Source: Bacillota bacterium
Lineage (GTDB): Bacteria; Bacillota; Clostridia; Lachnospirales; CAG-274
Reading direction: 5' to 3'
Length of the DNA: 64,000 nucleotides
Assembly: GCA_017460805.1 (NCBI GenBank)
Contig: JAFUAF010000013.1
Location: 1-64,000, forward strand
Under the pieces are notes generated by a model. That model was not told where the DNA came from and made no database searches. It was given only the letters and a program-made list of their open reading frames with translations. This document shows positions 51,302-59,323 of this stretch, piece by piece. Positions within the stretch are counted from its first letter, which is position 1, and every line of letters begins with the position of its first letter. The translations under genes and the position numbers were made by a program.

Positions 51302-51634
51302 CTACATAAAACAGTAATCTATTTCTGTTTTTGTTATAAGTATCGTATCGGTATTAATTTTCTTTTTCAGCCGTTCGCCCAAAAGCTCGACCTCTTCTTC
51401 GTTTATTCCTATTATTATCACTCTCAGGCTTGTTTCTGTGGTGTAGCCTTTATTGTGCGTATAGCCGCCGAATTGGGTCAGCAAAGAAAAACTTATCTGT
51501 TTTTCGGTGCATATCTCCGTCAGTATTTCTTTGAAATCATTTTCGTCAAGATATTCCTCATAGGTGTCTTTGTCCTTGATACCGATAAAGATCTCATATT
51601 TTATTCCTTGTTTGAAAAGATTATTCCGTATCAT
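51302..51634 (-). CDS. small conserved protein, paralogue B (DUF3574-like pair)
   Basis: A 110-residue cytosolic protein, no signal peptide. It shares with its neighbour the motifs Y-x-IFIG, K-x-I-x-F-x-x-L, and GGY-x-HN-x-G, then a strand VIIIG. Both give an alternating strand/helix pattern like a ferredoxin-type fold. I recognise no firm family. It lies 8 bases after its paralogue and just before ung, so the three genes form a run. Function unknown. Confidence 0.7.
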   Translation of the reverse strand: MIRNNLFKQGIKYEIFIGIKDKDTYEEYLDENDFKEILTEICTEKQISFSLLTQFGGYTHNKGYTTETSLRVIIIGINEEEVELLGERLKKKINTDTILITKTEIDYCFM

Positions 51635-51642
51635 TTTATACC

Positions 51643-51960
51643 TCAGCTGAATTTTATTTCTGCTTTGTTTTTTACAATAAGAGACCGCTCCTGATTCATA
51701 AACATTGAAAGACTTTTTGTAAGCTTTATGATGTCAAGATCGGTTGCTCCTATTATATTTATGCACAAAGTGTTTTCCGTTATAAAAGTACCGTCGTTGT
51801 GACGGTATCCGCCTTTTGCGCTAAGCATGGTAAAATCAATTTTTTTTCGCTTAAAAAAATCTGCTGTCAGTTCTTTCAGTTTCTCTTCGCCGATGATCTC
51901 TTTTTTTGAATAAGAATCACTGCATCCTATAAATATCTGATATTCAACATTGTCCTGCAT
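51643..51960 (-). CDS. small conserved protein, paralogue A (DUF3574-like pair)
   Basis: A 105-residue protein, tandem paralogue of the next gene on this strand. Shared motifs: Y-x-IFIG near the N-terminus, GGYRHNDGTF in the middle and an IIG strand. Divergence is high, so the duplication is old. The conserved GGYxHNxG loop with a His is a candidate binding or active site. Ribosome-binding site weak. No function can be given. Confidence 0.7.
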   Translation of the reverse strand: MQDNVEYQIFIGCSDSYSKKEIIGEEKLKELTADFFKRKKIDFTMLSAKGGYRHNDGTFITENTLCINIIGATDLDIIKLTKSLSMFMNQERSLIVKNKAEIKFS

Positions 51961-52145
51961 ATTGTTTTTCCTTTTGGCGCACTTGCCGCATCTTTGCTTA
52001 TAATTACCTTAAATAATAATCTATATAGAATAGTATACCACACATAAAAATCATTGTCTATTAAAATTTGCCGGCCTGTGTAAGTGAATTGCGGCTATCG
52101 CGGTAAATAAAATAACCCGCCGCAGCAATTATCACACCATCGCAT

Positions 52146-52190
52146 AAAAAAACAGGGAATGAAGCACATAAGTACAGCATCCCCTGTTTT
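52146..52190 (-). terminator. terminator after the dockerin/cyclophilin gene
   Basis: On the minus strand a 9-bp CAGGG-rich stem with one mismatch and three further pairs is followed by T7. The rest of the 275-base gap upstream of the DUF pair (51961-52235) shows no gene. Confidence 0.65.
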
Positions 52191-52235
52191 GGCAGAACAA
52201 ATATTATTCGGCATAAATCGGACTTTATTATATTT

Positions 52236-52796
52236 TTATTTTGTAAATACCGCCGTTATATTTCCGCTGCCGACAGTTTCTTCAAGTGCATCGGTGTTTG
52301 TGATATGTCCTATTTCGGTATAGCGGTAGGGCGTGTCGAAACTTTTATAAAACAGCACAACACAGTCATTGCCGTAAAGCATTATATCTCCTGCATTTAT
52401 ATGTCCGACTTTTTGTGCCGCCGCTGTAAATTCCATATCGGTGTAAATATATTTTTCGTTGCCGTTAAGTTCCGTCATATTAAATGTCTGCGGCAATATA
52501 TCGGCAAATTCGGCAGCAGCCGTTGTATCGCCGAGTTCGATATAAAATGTTTTGCCGTTTATTGTGACGGCGGGGTTTGACGTTTCGGGCTGCTCCGAAA
52601 AAATATTTTTCAATATCGCAGCACAGTCCTCGAGAGATATTTTTCCGTCGCTGTTAATATCAAAACGCTTATCGTATGCCTGATGATTTTCGGCAATTTT
52701 AAGTACTGCTATTGCATCGAGCAAATCAAATGTATCGGCATATATGTTTGTTGTAAGCATAAAAACAGCGAATACGGTAAGAATTATTTTTTTCAT
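52236..52796 (-). CDS. secreted dockerin-like plus cyclophilin-like fold protein
   Basis: A 186-residue exported protein. A signal peptide (about 1-21, ending YA-D) is followed by a dockerin-like unit (TFDLLDAIAVLKIAENHQAYDKRFDINSDGKISLEDCAAILKNIF) with one complete calcium loop (DINSDGKISLED) and one degenerate one. A cyclophilin-like beta-barrel follows (TINGKTFYIELGDTTAAAEFADILPQTFNMTEL, HINAGDIMLYG) of the cyclophil_like2 type. The domain order puts dockerin first. ATG 52796 is preferred, 9 bases after AGG; an upstream GTG is in frame. Next gene downstream is the DUF pair. Confidence 0.8.
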   Translation of the reverse strand: MKKIILTVFAVFMLTTNIYADTFDLLDAIAVLKIAENHQAYDKRFDINSDGKISLEDCAAILKNIFSEQPETSNPAVTINGKTFYIELGDTTAAAEFADILPQTFNMTELNGNEKYIYTDMEFTAAAQKVGHINAGDIMLYGNDCVVLFYKSFDTPYRYTEIGHITNTDALEETVGSGNITAVFTK

Positions 52797-52805
52797 ATAC
52801 ATCAC

Positions 52806-53372
52806 CTACTCAAAAACACTTTTTATTACTTTTGCGGGGGAGCCGACAGCTATCATATTTTCGGGAATATCCTTTGTGACAACGGAACCCGCACCTATAA
52901 CGGCATTATCGCCGATATTTACACCCGAGAGAATTATCGAGCCCGAACCTATCCACACATTTTTGCCTATATGTATCGGCCTTGGGATAAGGTCGTGTCT
53001 TTCTTCGGGCTTTAAGCCGTGGTTAAGGGTGGCAAATATCGTACTGTGACCTATTTGCGCACCTTCGCCTATATAAATGCCGCCCTGATCCTGAAACTTG
53101 CATCCGCTGTTTATAAAAACGCCTTTGGCAATATGCAGATTTTTGCCGCAGTCGGTATAGATCGGCGGAAAAAGTCCAAACGGTTCAAGCTTCCTGCCCG
53201 TGAGTTCTTCCATAAGTGTATGGAGTTCCGCTTCGGTATGATAATTTCCGTTTATCTCACTTGTAATGCGCAAAGCTTCCTGACTCAGTTCGTGCATTTT
53301 TAAATGGATATCGGAAAATCCTTTTACAGTCTCGCCGCTGTTCATTATTTCAATAAATTCTTCTGTTGTCAT
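52806..53372 (-). CDS. sugar O-acetyltransferase, maltose/galactoside type
   Basis: A 188-residue left-handed beta-helix (hexapeptide) acetyltransferase that transfers acetyl from acetyl-CoA to a sugar. Motifs: N-terminal helices, FATLNHGLKPEERHDLIPRPIHIGKNVWIGSG with the catalytic His, SVVTKDIPENMIAVGSPAKVI at the C-terminus. Compared with LacA/Maa, the length is normal. It lies 2 bases before the alcohol-dehydrogenase remnant, likely once in one operon with it. Confidence 0.88.
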   Translation of the reverse strand: MTTEEFIEIMNSGETVKGFSDIHLKMHELSQEALRITSEINGNYHTEAELHTLMEELTGRKLEPFGLFPPIYTDCGKNLHIAKGVFINSGCKFQDQGGIYIGEGAQIGHSTIFATLNHGLKPEERHDLIPRPIHIGKNVWIGSGSIILSGVNIGDNAVIGAGSVVTKDIPENMIAVGSPAKVIKSVFE

Positions 53373-53374
53373 TA

Positions 53375-53779
53375 TTATAAACTCTTTCTTAAAATATCTT
53401 TAACTTCTTCTTTTGTAAGTGTTTTATATCCGCCGTCAAGCAGGAAAGTTGCATCGGCAATGCCGTCAAGCATATCTTCCTTTACGCCGAGTTCGGTGAT
53501 ATTCATAACAACACCTATCTCGTTCATCCATTTTTCCATTTCGTCCAGACCTGCCGAGGCAATTTCTTCATCTGTTCTGCCGTTTGTATCAACGCCCCAT
53601 ACGTTTACGGCAAAGCGTTTGAATTTCGCAAGACCGTTTGTCATAATATAACGGTAATAGGGGAGGGAAGCTGCCGAAAGTGTCATGCCGTGTGTAGCAT
53701 CGGTATAAGCACCTATCGCCTGACCTATCATGTGTACTTCCCAATCGGTCGATAAATTCCTCCTTGATTTTATTGACAA
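53375..53779 (-). pseudogene. iron-type alcohol dehydrogenase, N-terminal part deleted
   Basis: Only the last about 120 residues of a group III (butanol-dehydrogenase-like) Fe-ADH remain: DWEVHMIGQAIGAYTDATHGMTLS with the metal-site His, SLPYYRYIM, FAVNVWGV and GGYKTLTKEEV. A full protein is about 390 residues. An AGGAGG binding site and a good promoter survive directly before the break, and the open frame runs back through the AGGAGG, so this is an internal deletion from just after the start to the C-terminal half. Any protein would start at the internal ATG (53731) and lack the NAD-binding fold. Neighbours: acetyltransferase and divergent LysR gene. Confidence 0.85.
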
Positions 53780-53835
53780 GACTGTATGATCGGGAATACT
53801 GTCTTTAGTTTTTCCTGTTTTTATTTGTTGATATT

Positions 53836-53864
53836 ATTATAGCACATCGGAATATAAATTACAA
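53836..53864 (-). promoter_or_regulatory. promoter of the deleted alcohol dehydrogenase
   Basis: On the minus strand TTGTAA (53864-53859), 17 bases, TATAAT (53841-53836). It lies between the remnant and the LysR gene, so it probably was the LysR-controlled promoter. Confidence 0.65.
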
Positions 53865-53891
53865 ATACCTATATTGAATATATGTATATGC

Positions 53892-53920
53892 TTGAAAGTA
53901 ATATGATTTTGTGGTATGAT
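53892..53920 (+). promoter_or_regulatory. promoter of the LysR gene
   Basis: TTGAAA (53892-53897), 17 bases, TATGAT (53915-53920), then AAGGAGG before the ATG at 53942. Confidence 0.7.
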
Positions 53921-53941
53921 AAAAAGAAAAGGAGGTTATTT

Positions 53942-54829
53942 ATGGATATTCGCGTACTTAAATATTTTCTTGCGGTCGCAAGGGAACAGAGTTATTCAAT
54001 AGCGGCAGAAAGGCTGCATTTGTCGCAGCCTACACTTTCAAGACAGCTGAAAGAACTTGAAGAAGAACTTGGGAAAACTTTGCTTATACGCTCGAATAAA
54101 GGTGTTACGCTTACCGAAGAAGGTATGATATTAAGAAAAAGAGCCGAAGAGATAGCGGAACTTTTGGATAAGGCCGAACAGGAAGTGAAGCAAAGCAGCG
54201 AAACGATATCGGGAAAGGTCTATATCGGTGCGGGAGAAACTCATGCGATAAAACTTATAGCCGATACCGCAAGGAAGCTTCAAAAAGAACATCCTTACAT
54301 AAGTTACAGTATTTACAGTGCGGACGGAGCGGATGTGACAGACAGGCTTGACAAGGGGCTTATTGATTTCGGACTGATATTTCAGTCTTATGACATAACG
54401 AAATACGAAAGCATTGAAATTCCTCTTAAAGACAAATTCGGTGTACTTATGCGCCGTGATGCCGAACTTGCCAAAAAAGACAAACTGCATATCTCTGACC
54501 TTGCAAACAAACCGCTGATAGTCCCCAGACAGGCAAATCATTCATACCTGATTGCAAAGATGCTTGGCACCGAAAAAGAAAACATGAATATTACCGCAGA
54601 GTATAATCTTGTATACAACGGTTCGGTTATGGCAAGCGAGGGAATGGGTTACTGTATCTGCTTTGACAAACTGATAAATGTAACGGGTGAGAGCAATATG
54701 TGCTTTAAACCGTTAGAACCCGAAATTGAAGCGGGCTGTAATTTTGTGTGGAAAAAACACACTGTATTTACAAAAGCCGCAGAATTGTTTTTGAAACAAT
54801 TCAAACAGGATGCGGAAATGATGAAATAA
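53942..54829 (+). CDS. LysR-family transcriptional regulator
   Basis: A 295-residue LysR activator: winged helix-turn-helix MDIRVLKYFLAVAREQSYSIAAERLHLSQPTLSRQLKELEEELG and an effector-binding domain (about 90-295). Start ATG 53942 is 6 bases after AAGGAGG. It is divergent from the deleted Fe-ADH/acetyltransferase genes, the standard LysR arrangement, so those were probably its targets. The ligand is unknown. Its target gene is now broken, so it may be an orphan. Confidence 0.92.
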   Translation: MDIRVLKYFLAVAREQSYSIAAERLHLSQPTLSRQLKELEEELGKTLLIRSNKGVTLTEEGMILRKRAEEIAELLDKAEQEVKQSSETISGKVYIGAGETHAIKLIADTARKLQKEHPYISYSIYSADGADVTDRLDKGLIDFGLIFQSYDITKYESIEIPLKDKFGVLMRRDAELAKKDKLHISDLANKPLIVPRQANHSYLIAKMLGTEKENMNITAEYNLVYNGSVMASEGMGYCICFDKLINVTGESNMCFKPLEPEIEAGCNFVWKKHTVFTKAAELFLKQFKQDAEMMK

Positions 54830-54920
54830 CATATAATCGAATTACCGAAAACCATACATTCAAAACAGTTTGGAGCCTTTTTTGTCTTTGCGGAGAACAG
54901 GGCAGCTTAAAAAGTTTAAC

Positions 54921-54949
54921 TTGAATGAGTTGACTGTATTTGGTATAAT
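54921..54949 (+). promoter_or_regulatory. promoter of the VanX-like gene
   Basis: TTGAAT (54921-54926), 17 bases, TATAAT (54944-54949), then CGGAGG before ATG 54978. Confidence 0.75.
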
Positions 54950-54977
54950 TAAAGAAAAAAATACGGAGGTATTGGAT

Positions 54978-55787
54978 ATGAAAAAGTCGAAATTTATTTT
55001 TACTTTAATGCTTACTGCGGCTTTGCTGTCAATGACAGCGTGTGCCAAAAATGAAACTGTGGAAAGTACGGTGGAGTCGGGGAGTCCTGCGGCGGAAGTC
55101 ACAACAGAAACCGAGCCGCACGAAACGGTAGGCGAAGACGGTGTAAAACTTTCGGATGACTCGTCGGATTTTGTGCTTTTAAGTGAGGCTGTTCCCGATG
55201 CTATACTTGAAATACGCTATTATTCCACATATAATTTTGTCGGCGAGCGTATTGACGGCTATGAAGAACCTATCGCCTTTGTAACAAAGGAAGCGGGCGC
55301 GGCACTTAAAGAAGTAAGTGACGAGCTTACTAAAAAGGGTTATCGCCTTAAAATTTTTGATGCGTATCGTCCGCAAATGGCTGTAACGCATTTTATGAAT
55401 TGGGCTTTGGATGCGGAAGATACAAAAATGAAAGAATACTTCTATCCCGAACTTGAAAAAGATGTGCTTTTCCCTCAGGGCTATATTGCCGAACATTCGG
55501 GTCACAGCCGCGGCAGCACGCTTGACCTTACACTTTTTGATATGAAAACGGAAAAGGAAGTGGATATGGGCGGTACTTTTGATTATTTCGGAGAACTCAG
55601 TCATCCCGATTACACCGATATAACCGAAGAACAGTATGCAAACCGCATGATACTGCGCGAGGCTATGCTTAACCATGGCTTTAAACCGCTTGACGAGGAA
55701 TGGTGGCATTTTACTCTTGAAGATGAACCCTATCCCGATACGTATTTTACTTTCCCTATAAACAGCGATTTTGTTAAGAGCGAATAA
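54978..55787 (+). CDS. VanX-family D-Ala-D-Ala dipeptidase lipoprotein
   Basis: VanX/DdpX hydrolases cleave D-Ala-D-Ala or related dipeptides with zinc. The 269-residue protein has a lipobox signal (MTAC, Cys about 21), so it is anchored outside the membrane. The catalytic motifs are intact: SGHSRGSTLDLTL (SxHxxGxxxD) and EEWWHF (ExWH). Unlike cytosolic VanX of glycopeptide-resistance operons, it lacks vanHA neighbours and is exported, so it more likely recycles wall peptides than gives resistance. Confidence 0.92.
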   Translation: MKKSKFIFTLMLTAALLSMTACAKNETVESTVESGSPAAEVTTETEPHETVGEDGVKLSDDSSDFVLLSEAVPDAILEIRYYSTYNFVGERIDGYEEPIAFVTKEAGAALKEVSDELTKKGYRLKIFDAYRPQMAVTHFMNWALDAEDTKMKEYFYPELEKDVLFPQGYIAEHSGHSRGSTLDLTLFDMKTEKEVDMGGTFDYFGELSHPDYTDITEEQYANRMILREAMLNHGFKPLDEEWWHFTLEDEPYPDTYFTFPINSDFVKSE

Positions 55788-55801
55788 AACAGATAATAAA
55801 G

Positions 55802-55838
55802 AGAGCTGTACCGCAGACATTTAATGCGGCACAGCTCT
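55802..55838 (+). terminator. terminator of the VanX-like gene
   Basis: AGAGCTGT...ACAGCTCT plus an inner CCGCA/TGCGG stem with loop, then TTT-A-TT. The remaining gap to rlmCD (55839-55966) holds nothing I can name. Confidence 0.7.
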
Positions 55839-55966
55839 TTATTATTTATTAAATAAAACTACTATACAGATACCTATATGAACCTCAATGAATTTTTTCA
55901 GGGTCATAATTCTTGAGATCCGGCCCTTTATCCCAAAAGACCTATGCCACTCAAAGTGTCTGAAAT

Positions 55967-57337
55967 TCAGCTTTTCAAGGTATTATCTTTTTGGAGTAAA
56001 ACTATAGTCTCTATATGAAAAGTTGACGGGAACATATCACAGCATTGAACTTTTTTGACCTTATAGCCGTTTTCCTCAAATACAAGCAGGTCTTTTGAAA
56101 GTGAGCTTGCTTTGCAGCTTACATAGACCAGTGTTTTTGCGTTGAAAGCAATTATTTTTAAAATCGCTTTGGGGTTTATGCCCTCACGGGGAGGGTCGAG
56201 TATGATAAGGTCGGGGTCTTTGGGCAGGTCGTCCACCATATTGAGTACATCGCCCGCAATAAATTCGCAGTTGGTTATATTATTAAGGGCGGCGTTTTCC
56301 TTTGCGGCGGCAACCGCTTCTTCGACTATCTCTATGCCGTAAACCTTGTCGGCAATGGGGCTCATAAGCTGTGTTATCGTGCCCGTACCGCAGTAGAGGT
56401 CAAAGACTGTGCCGCATTTTTCGCTTCCCGCAAATTCGCGCACGGTGGAATAGAGGACTTCCGCACCTGCCGAGTTTGTCTGGAAAAACGAGAATGTCGA
56501 AATTTTGAATTCCAGTCCGAGAAGCCTGTCCGTAAAATACTCTCTGCCGTAGAGCAGGCGCATCTCATCCGCCTTTACAATATCGGCAACGCCGTCGTTT
56601 ATGATATGGCTTATGCCGACAAGTTTTCCGTCAAGTTTTAATTCAAGCAGGCTGTCTTTCCATTTTTCCATATCGGCCTTTGTTTCGGATGTGGTAACAA
56701 CGGCGGCTATCATTTCGCCCGTAAAGAAACCGCGCCTTACAAGCAGATGACGAAGTGTTCCCGTATGTTTTGTCCTGTGGTAGAAAGTCTCGTCCGTCTG
56801 GCTGAAAAAATCAAGAGTTGCGCTCAGAACTTTGCATACATCGGGGTGGGTTATCTTACAGCATCCCGCGTCCACAACTTCGTAAAAGCTTTCGCGCTTT
56901 CTCATGCCAAGGTTTAATTTGCCCTCAGGGCCGTTGTCTCCGAAACTGAATTCCATTTTGTTGCGGTAGCCCTCGGTAACGGGACTTGCCTTTACGGGCA
57001 GAAATTCATAGTCTTTTATGCCCGCATTGTCAAGCAGGTCTTTGACTGTCTTTTGCTTTATTTCAAGCTGTTTTTCATAGCTTATGTTTTGGTATGTACA
57101 GCCGCCGCAAAGCCCGAACTGCGGACAGGCGGGCTCCGTCTCATAATCCGCTTTTTGTATTATCCCTCTTAAACGCCCCTCAAACTGACGGCGCTTTCTT
57201 TTAACATCCGCAAGGACGATCTGCCCCGGCAGGGTGTTTTTTATCGTGACTTTGTTTCCCTCCCATTCGCCTATGCCTTTGTTCGGGAATTCTATGTCGG
57301 TTATCTTTATTTCCTGGTCAAAATATTTTTTGCTCAT
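55967..57337 (-). CDS. rlmCD: 23S rRNA (uracil-C5)-methyltransferase RlmCD/RumA type
   Basis: Makes 5-methyluridine in 23S rRNA (U1939 and often U747 in Gram-positives) using SAM. The 456 residues contain an N-terminal TRAM domain (about 1-60), a [4Fe-4S] motif (CPQFGLCGGCTYQ), the SAM motif FDLYCGTGTITQ, the catalytic-Asp motif DPPREG and the nucleophile cysteine in YVSCKASS. ATG 57337 follows AAGAGGT; an upstream in-frame extension overlaps a mobile repeat and is rejected. No neighbour supports a link. Confidence 0.93.
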   Translation of the reverse strand: MSKKYFDQEIKITDIEFPNKGIGEWEGNKVTIKNTLPGQIVLADVKRKRRQFEGRLRGIIQKADYETEPACPQFGLCGGCTYQNISYEKQLEIKQKTVKDLLDNAGIKDYEFLPVKASPVTEGYRNKMEFSFGDNGPEGKLNLGMRKRESFYEVVDAGCCKITHPDVCKVLSATLDFFSQTDETFYHRTKHTGTLRHLLVRRGFFTGEMIAAVVTTSETKADMEKWKDSLLELKLDGKLVGISHIINDGVADIVKADEMRLLYGREYFTDRLLGLEFKISTFSFFQTNSAGAEVLYSTVREFAGSEKCGTVFDLYCGTGTITQLMSPIADKVYGIEIVEEAVAAAKENAALNNITNCEFIAGDVLNMVDDLPKDPDLIILDPPREGINPKAILKIIAFNAKTLVYVSCKASSLSKDLLVFEENGYKVKKVQCCDMFPSTFHIETIVLLQKDNTLKS

Positions 57338-57361
57338 AATTACCTCTTTTAAATTTTTATA

Positions 57362-57504
57362 TATAGTAAACGACATTTAAAATGTCCTTTACTATAACCC
57401 TGCGGGGCATGCACACGACTGCGTACAAGGAATAAAGCCGCTTTGCGGCTCGCAGTCGGCGCAAGTAAACGCCCAAAGTCCAAAGACTTTTGTCGTTTAC
57501 TATA
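57362..57504. mobile_element. 143-bp MITE-like element with 14-bp terminal inverted repeats
   Basis: TATAGTAAACGACA (57362-57375) and its exact complement (57491-57504) bound the element. The left end is itself the arm of a near-perfect 35-base hairpin with TGTCCTTTACTATA (57383-57396). Inside lie CGACTGCG/CGCAGTCG and GCCGC/GCGGC hairpins. The ends share TATAGT-R-AACG with the 17.2-kb repeat. It carries no gene and lies 24 bases upstream of rlmCD (minus strand) and before spoIIA. Most of the 319-base gap is this element. Confidence 0.8.
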
Positions 57505-57549
57505 AAATAGTATATCACACTCAAATTTCATTGTCTATTAAAATTTATA

Positions 57550-57573
57550 GCAGGCGAAACCTGCCATTTTTTG
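57550..57573 (+). terminator. weak terminator-like hairpin upstream of spoIIA
   Basis: GCAGG/CCTGC, loop CGAAA, followed by ATTTTTT; only five base pairs. Confidence 0.4.
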
Positions 57574-57587
57574 TCGGACGAAAAAAG

Positions 57588-57616
57588 TTGATTTTATTCT
57601 GCGGGGAGCGTATCAT
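57588..57616 (+). promoter_or_regulatory. possible spoIIA promoter
   Basis: TTGATT (57588-57593), 17 bases, TATCAT (57611-57616). It reads as sigma-A-like; sigma-H control, usual in Bacillus, is not evident. AGGAGGA precedes the spoIIAA ATG. Confidence 0.5.
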
Positions 57617-57656
57617 AATAATTGGAAATAAATGGAAAATCATAGGAGGAAAAAAA

Positions 57657-58001
57657 ATGAACATAAACTATAAAAAAGACGGAGCGACCCTGCTTGTTAC
57701 ACTTGGCGGGGATATAGACCACCACACCGCGCAGGAGATAAGTGACGGCATAGCCCGCAGTTTCAGACATTCGCACTGCAAAAACATAGTTATAGATTTT
57801 TCGGGTGTTAATTTTATGGACAGTTCGGGGATAGGTATGCTTATCGGAAGATACAAGGAGACCGAGATATTCGGAGGAGCGCTTGCGGCGGTGTCGGTCA
57901 GCAGCGAGCTGATGAAAATATTCCGAATTTCGGGTCTTAATAAGATAATAGATTGTTATGACAATGCAAGACTTGCGCTTTCGGCGTTAAGAGGTGAATA
58001 G
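57657..58001 (+). CDS. spoIIAA: anti-sigma factor antagonist SpoIIAA
   Basis: SpoIIAA binds SpoIIAB and so frees sigma-F in the forespore; it is switched off by phosphorylation. The 114-residue STAS protein has the phosphorylation motif MDSSGIGMLIGRYKE (Ser56/57) and a strand pattern typical of the family. ATG 57657 follows AGGAGGA; an open stretch upstream is not coding. First gene of the spoIIAA-AB-sigF operon. Confidence 0.94.
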   Translation: MNINYKKDGATLLVTLGGDIDHHTAQEISDGIARSFRHSHCKNIVIDFSGVNFMDSSGIGMLIGRYKETEIFGGALAAVSVSSELMKIFRISGLNKIIDCYDNARLALSALRGE

Positions 58002-58002
58002 G

Positions 58003-58422
58003 ATGAAAAACAGATTTGAGATAGAATTTTCGGCTTTATCGCAGAACGAAGCCTTTGCAAGACTTTGCATATCGGCATTTTTGCTGCCGCTTGACCCGAC
58101 TGTAAACGAGATGTCGGATATAAAAACAGCTGTGTCGGAGGCTGTGACAAATTCGATAATACATGGTTATGAGGGCATTGGCGGCACGGTTCATATGTCG
58201 GCGGAGACCGACGAAAATATCGTATACATAGAAATACGCGACAAGGGCAGGGGAATAGAGGATATAGAAGCTGCCCGCAAGCCGCTTTTTACCACCAAGC
58301 CCGACTGTGAGCGCTCGGGCATGGGCTTTACGATAATGGAAGCATTTATGGATAAAATAACGGTAGTTTCCGAAAAAGACAAGGGCACAAAGGTCACTAT
58401 GACAAAAAAGCTGAGGGGATAA
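58003..58422 (+). CDS. spoIIAB: anti-sigma F factor SpoIIAB
   Basis: A serine kinase and anti-sigma factor that holds sigma-F inactive and phosphorylates SpoIIAA. The 139 residues have the GHKL ATPase boxes: SEAVTNSIIHGY (N box), IRDKGRGIED (G1) and SGMGFTIMEAFM (G2). ATG 58003 follows AGAGGTGA. It begins 1 base after spoIIAA and sigF follows after 1 base. Confidence 0.95.
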   Translation: MKNRFEIEFSALSQNEAFARLCISAFLLPLDPTVNEMSDIKTAVSEAVTNSIIHGYEGIGGTVHMSAETDENIVYIEIRDKGRGIEDIEAARKPLFTTKPDCERSGMGFTIMEAFMDKITVVSEKDKGTKVTMTKKLRG

Positions 58423-58423
58423 G

Positions 58424-59125
58424 ATGCGTGAGCTTATAATTAAGGCACAGCAGGGCGACAAGGCGGCGGAAGAGCGGCTTGTAAATGAAAATTCAAGGCT
58501 TGTGTGGAGCATTGTGATGCGTTTTGCAAACAGAGGCTGTGAAAAAGAGGACTTGTATCAGATAGGCACGATAGGTCTTATAAAGGCAATTCAGCGCTTT
58601 GACACAAGCTTTGACGTAAAGTTCTCGACCTATGCCGTGCCGCTTATAATTGGCGAGATAAAGCGGTTTTTAAGGGATGATGGAATGATAAAGGTCTCGA
58701 GGACTTTAAAAGAAAACTCGGCTAAGATACTGCGTGCGAAAGAGGAATTGGAAAAACGAAACGGCAGACAGCCGACCTTGACTGAACTTGCGGCATTCCT
58801 TGGCATAAGTACGGGTCAGATCGTGGAAGCAAGTGAGATACCAAGCCGTGTGGAGTCGCTGGACGAGCCTGTTTCTTTTGATACCGATACAAGCAGGGGC
58901 GCATTGCAGCCCGATTTAAAAAACAGCGGCGAAAATATGGCGGAGGGTCTTGCACTTAAACTTGCCGTTGCCGCATTGGAAGAGCGCGACAGGCAGATAG
59001 TGAAACTGAGGTATTATATGGACAAGACCCAGACCCAGACCGCAAAAATACTGGGTATATCACAAGTCCAAGTATCAAGGCTCGAAAAAAAGATACTTGA
59101 AAAAATGCGGCGGGAGATAAGCTGA
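58424..59125 (+). CDS. sigF: sporulation sigma factor SigF
   Basis: Sigma-F directs early forespore transcription. The 233-residue sigma-70 relative shows region 2 (RLVWSIVMRFANRGCEKEDLYQIGTIGLIKAIQRFD and FSTYAVPLIIGEIKRFLRDDGMIKVSR), region 3 (LTELAAFLGIS) and the region 4 helix-turn-helix (TQTAKILGISQVQVSRLEKKI). ATG 58424 overlaps nothing and lies 1 base after spoIIAB, the classic spoIIA order. Confidence 0.96.
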   Translation: MRELIIKAQQGDKAAEERLVNENSRLVWSIVMRFANRGCEKEDLYQIGTIGLIKAIQRFDTSFDVKFSTYAVPLIIGEIKRFLRDDGMIKVSRTLKENSAKILRAKEELEKRNGRQPTLTELAAFLGISTGQIVEASEIPSRVESLDEPVSFDTDTSRGALQPDLKNSGENMAEGLALKLAVAALEERDRQIVKLRYYMDKTQTQTAKILGISQVQVSRLEKKILEKMRREIS

Positions 59126-59136
59126 AGGAGACCTAA

Positions 59137-59165
59137 GCGACGGTTTGCCTTTGGCAAACCGTCGC
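59137..59165. repeat. strong hairpin after sigF and its structured neighbourhood
   Basis: A perfect 13-bp stem (GCGACGGTTTGCC) with a TTT loop lies 11 bases after sigF, without a T tract. From here to 59323 the sequence holds more inverted repeats, including GCACGGGA/TCCCGTGC (59170-59218 region) and GCGGACTTC/GAAGTCCGC (59299-59321). No open frame is credible. It may be a processed or eroded mobile element. Confidence 0.7.
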
Positions 59166-59323
59166 TGGAGCACGGGACTGGGAGCTGCGCGCCATAGGCG
59201 CAATGCGATTCCCGTGCGACTTCCCGCAACGCGCTTGCGCGCCACTGTTTATAAGTAACTATTTATTGGAATTTGTCGGGGTGTTGACGGCGAGGACAGC
59301 GGACTTCTATCCGAAGTCCGCAA

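Noticed and set aside
54978-55787. Vancomycin-resistance determinant
   Set aside because: A VanX-like enzyme alone, exported as a lipoprotein and without vanH/vanA, does not make a resistance cluster.
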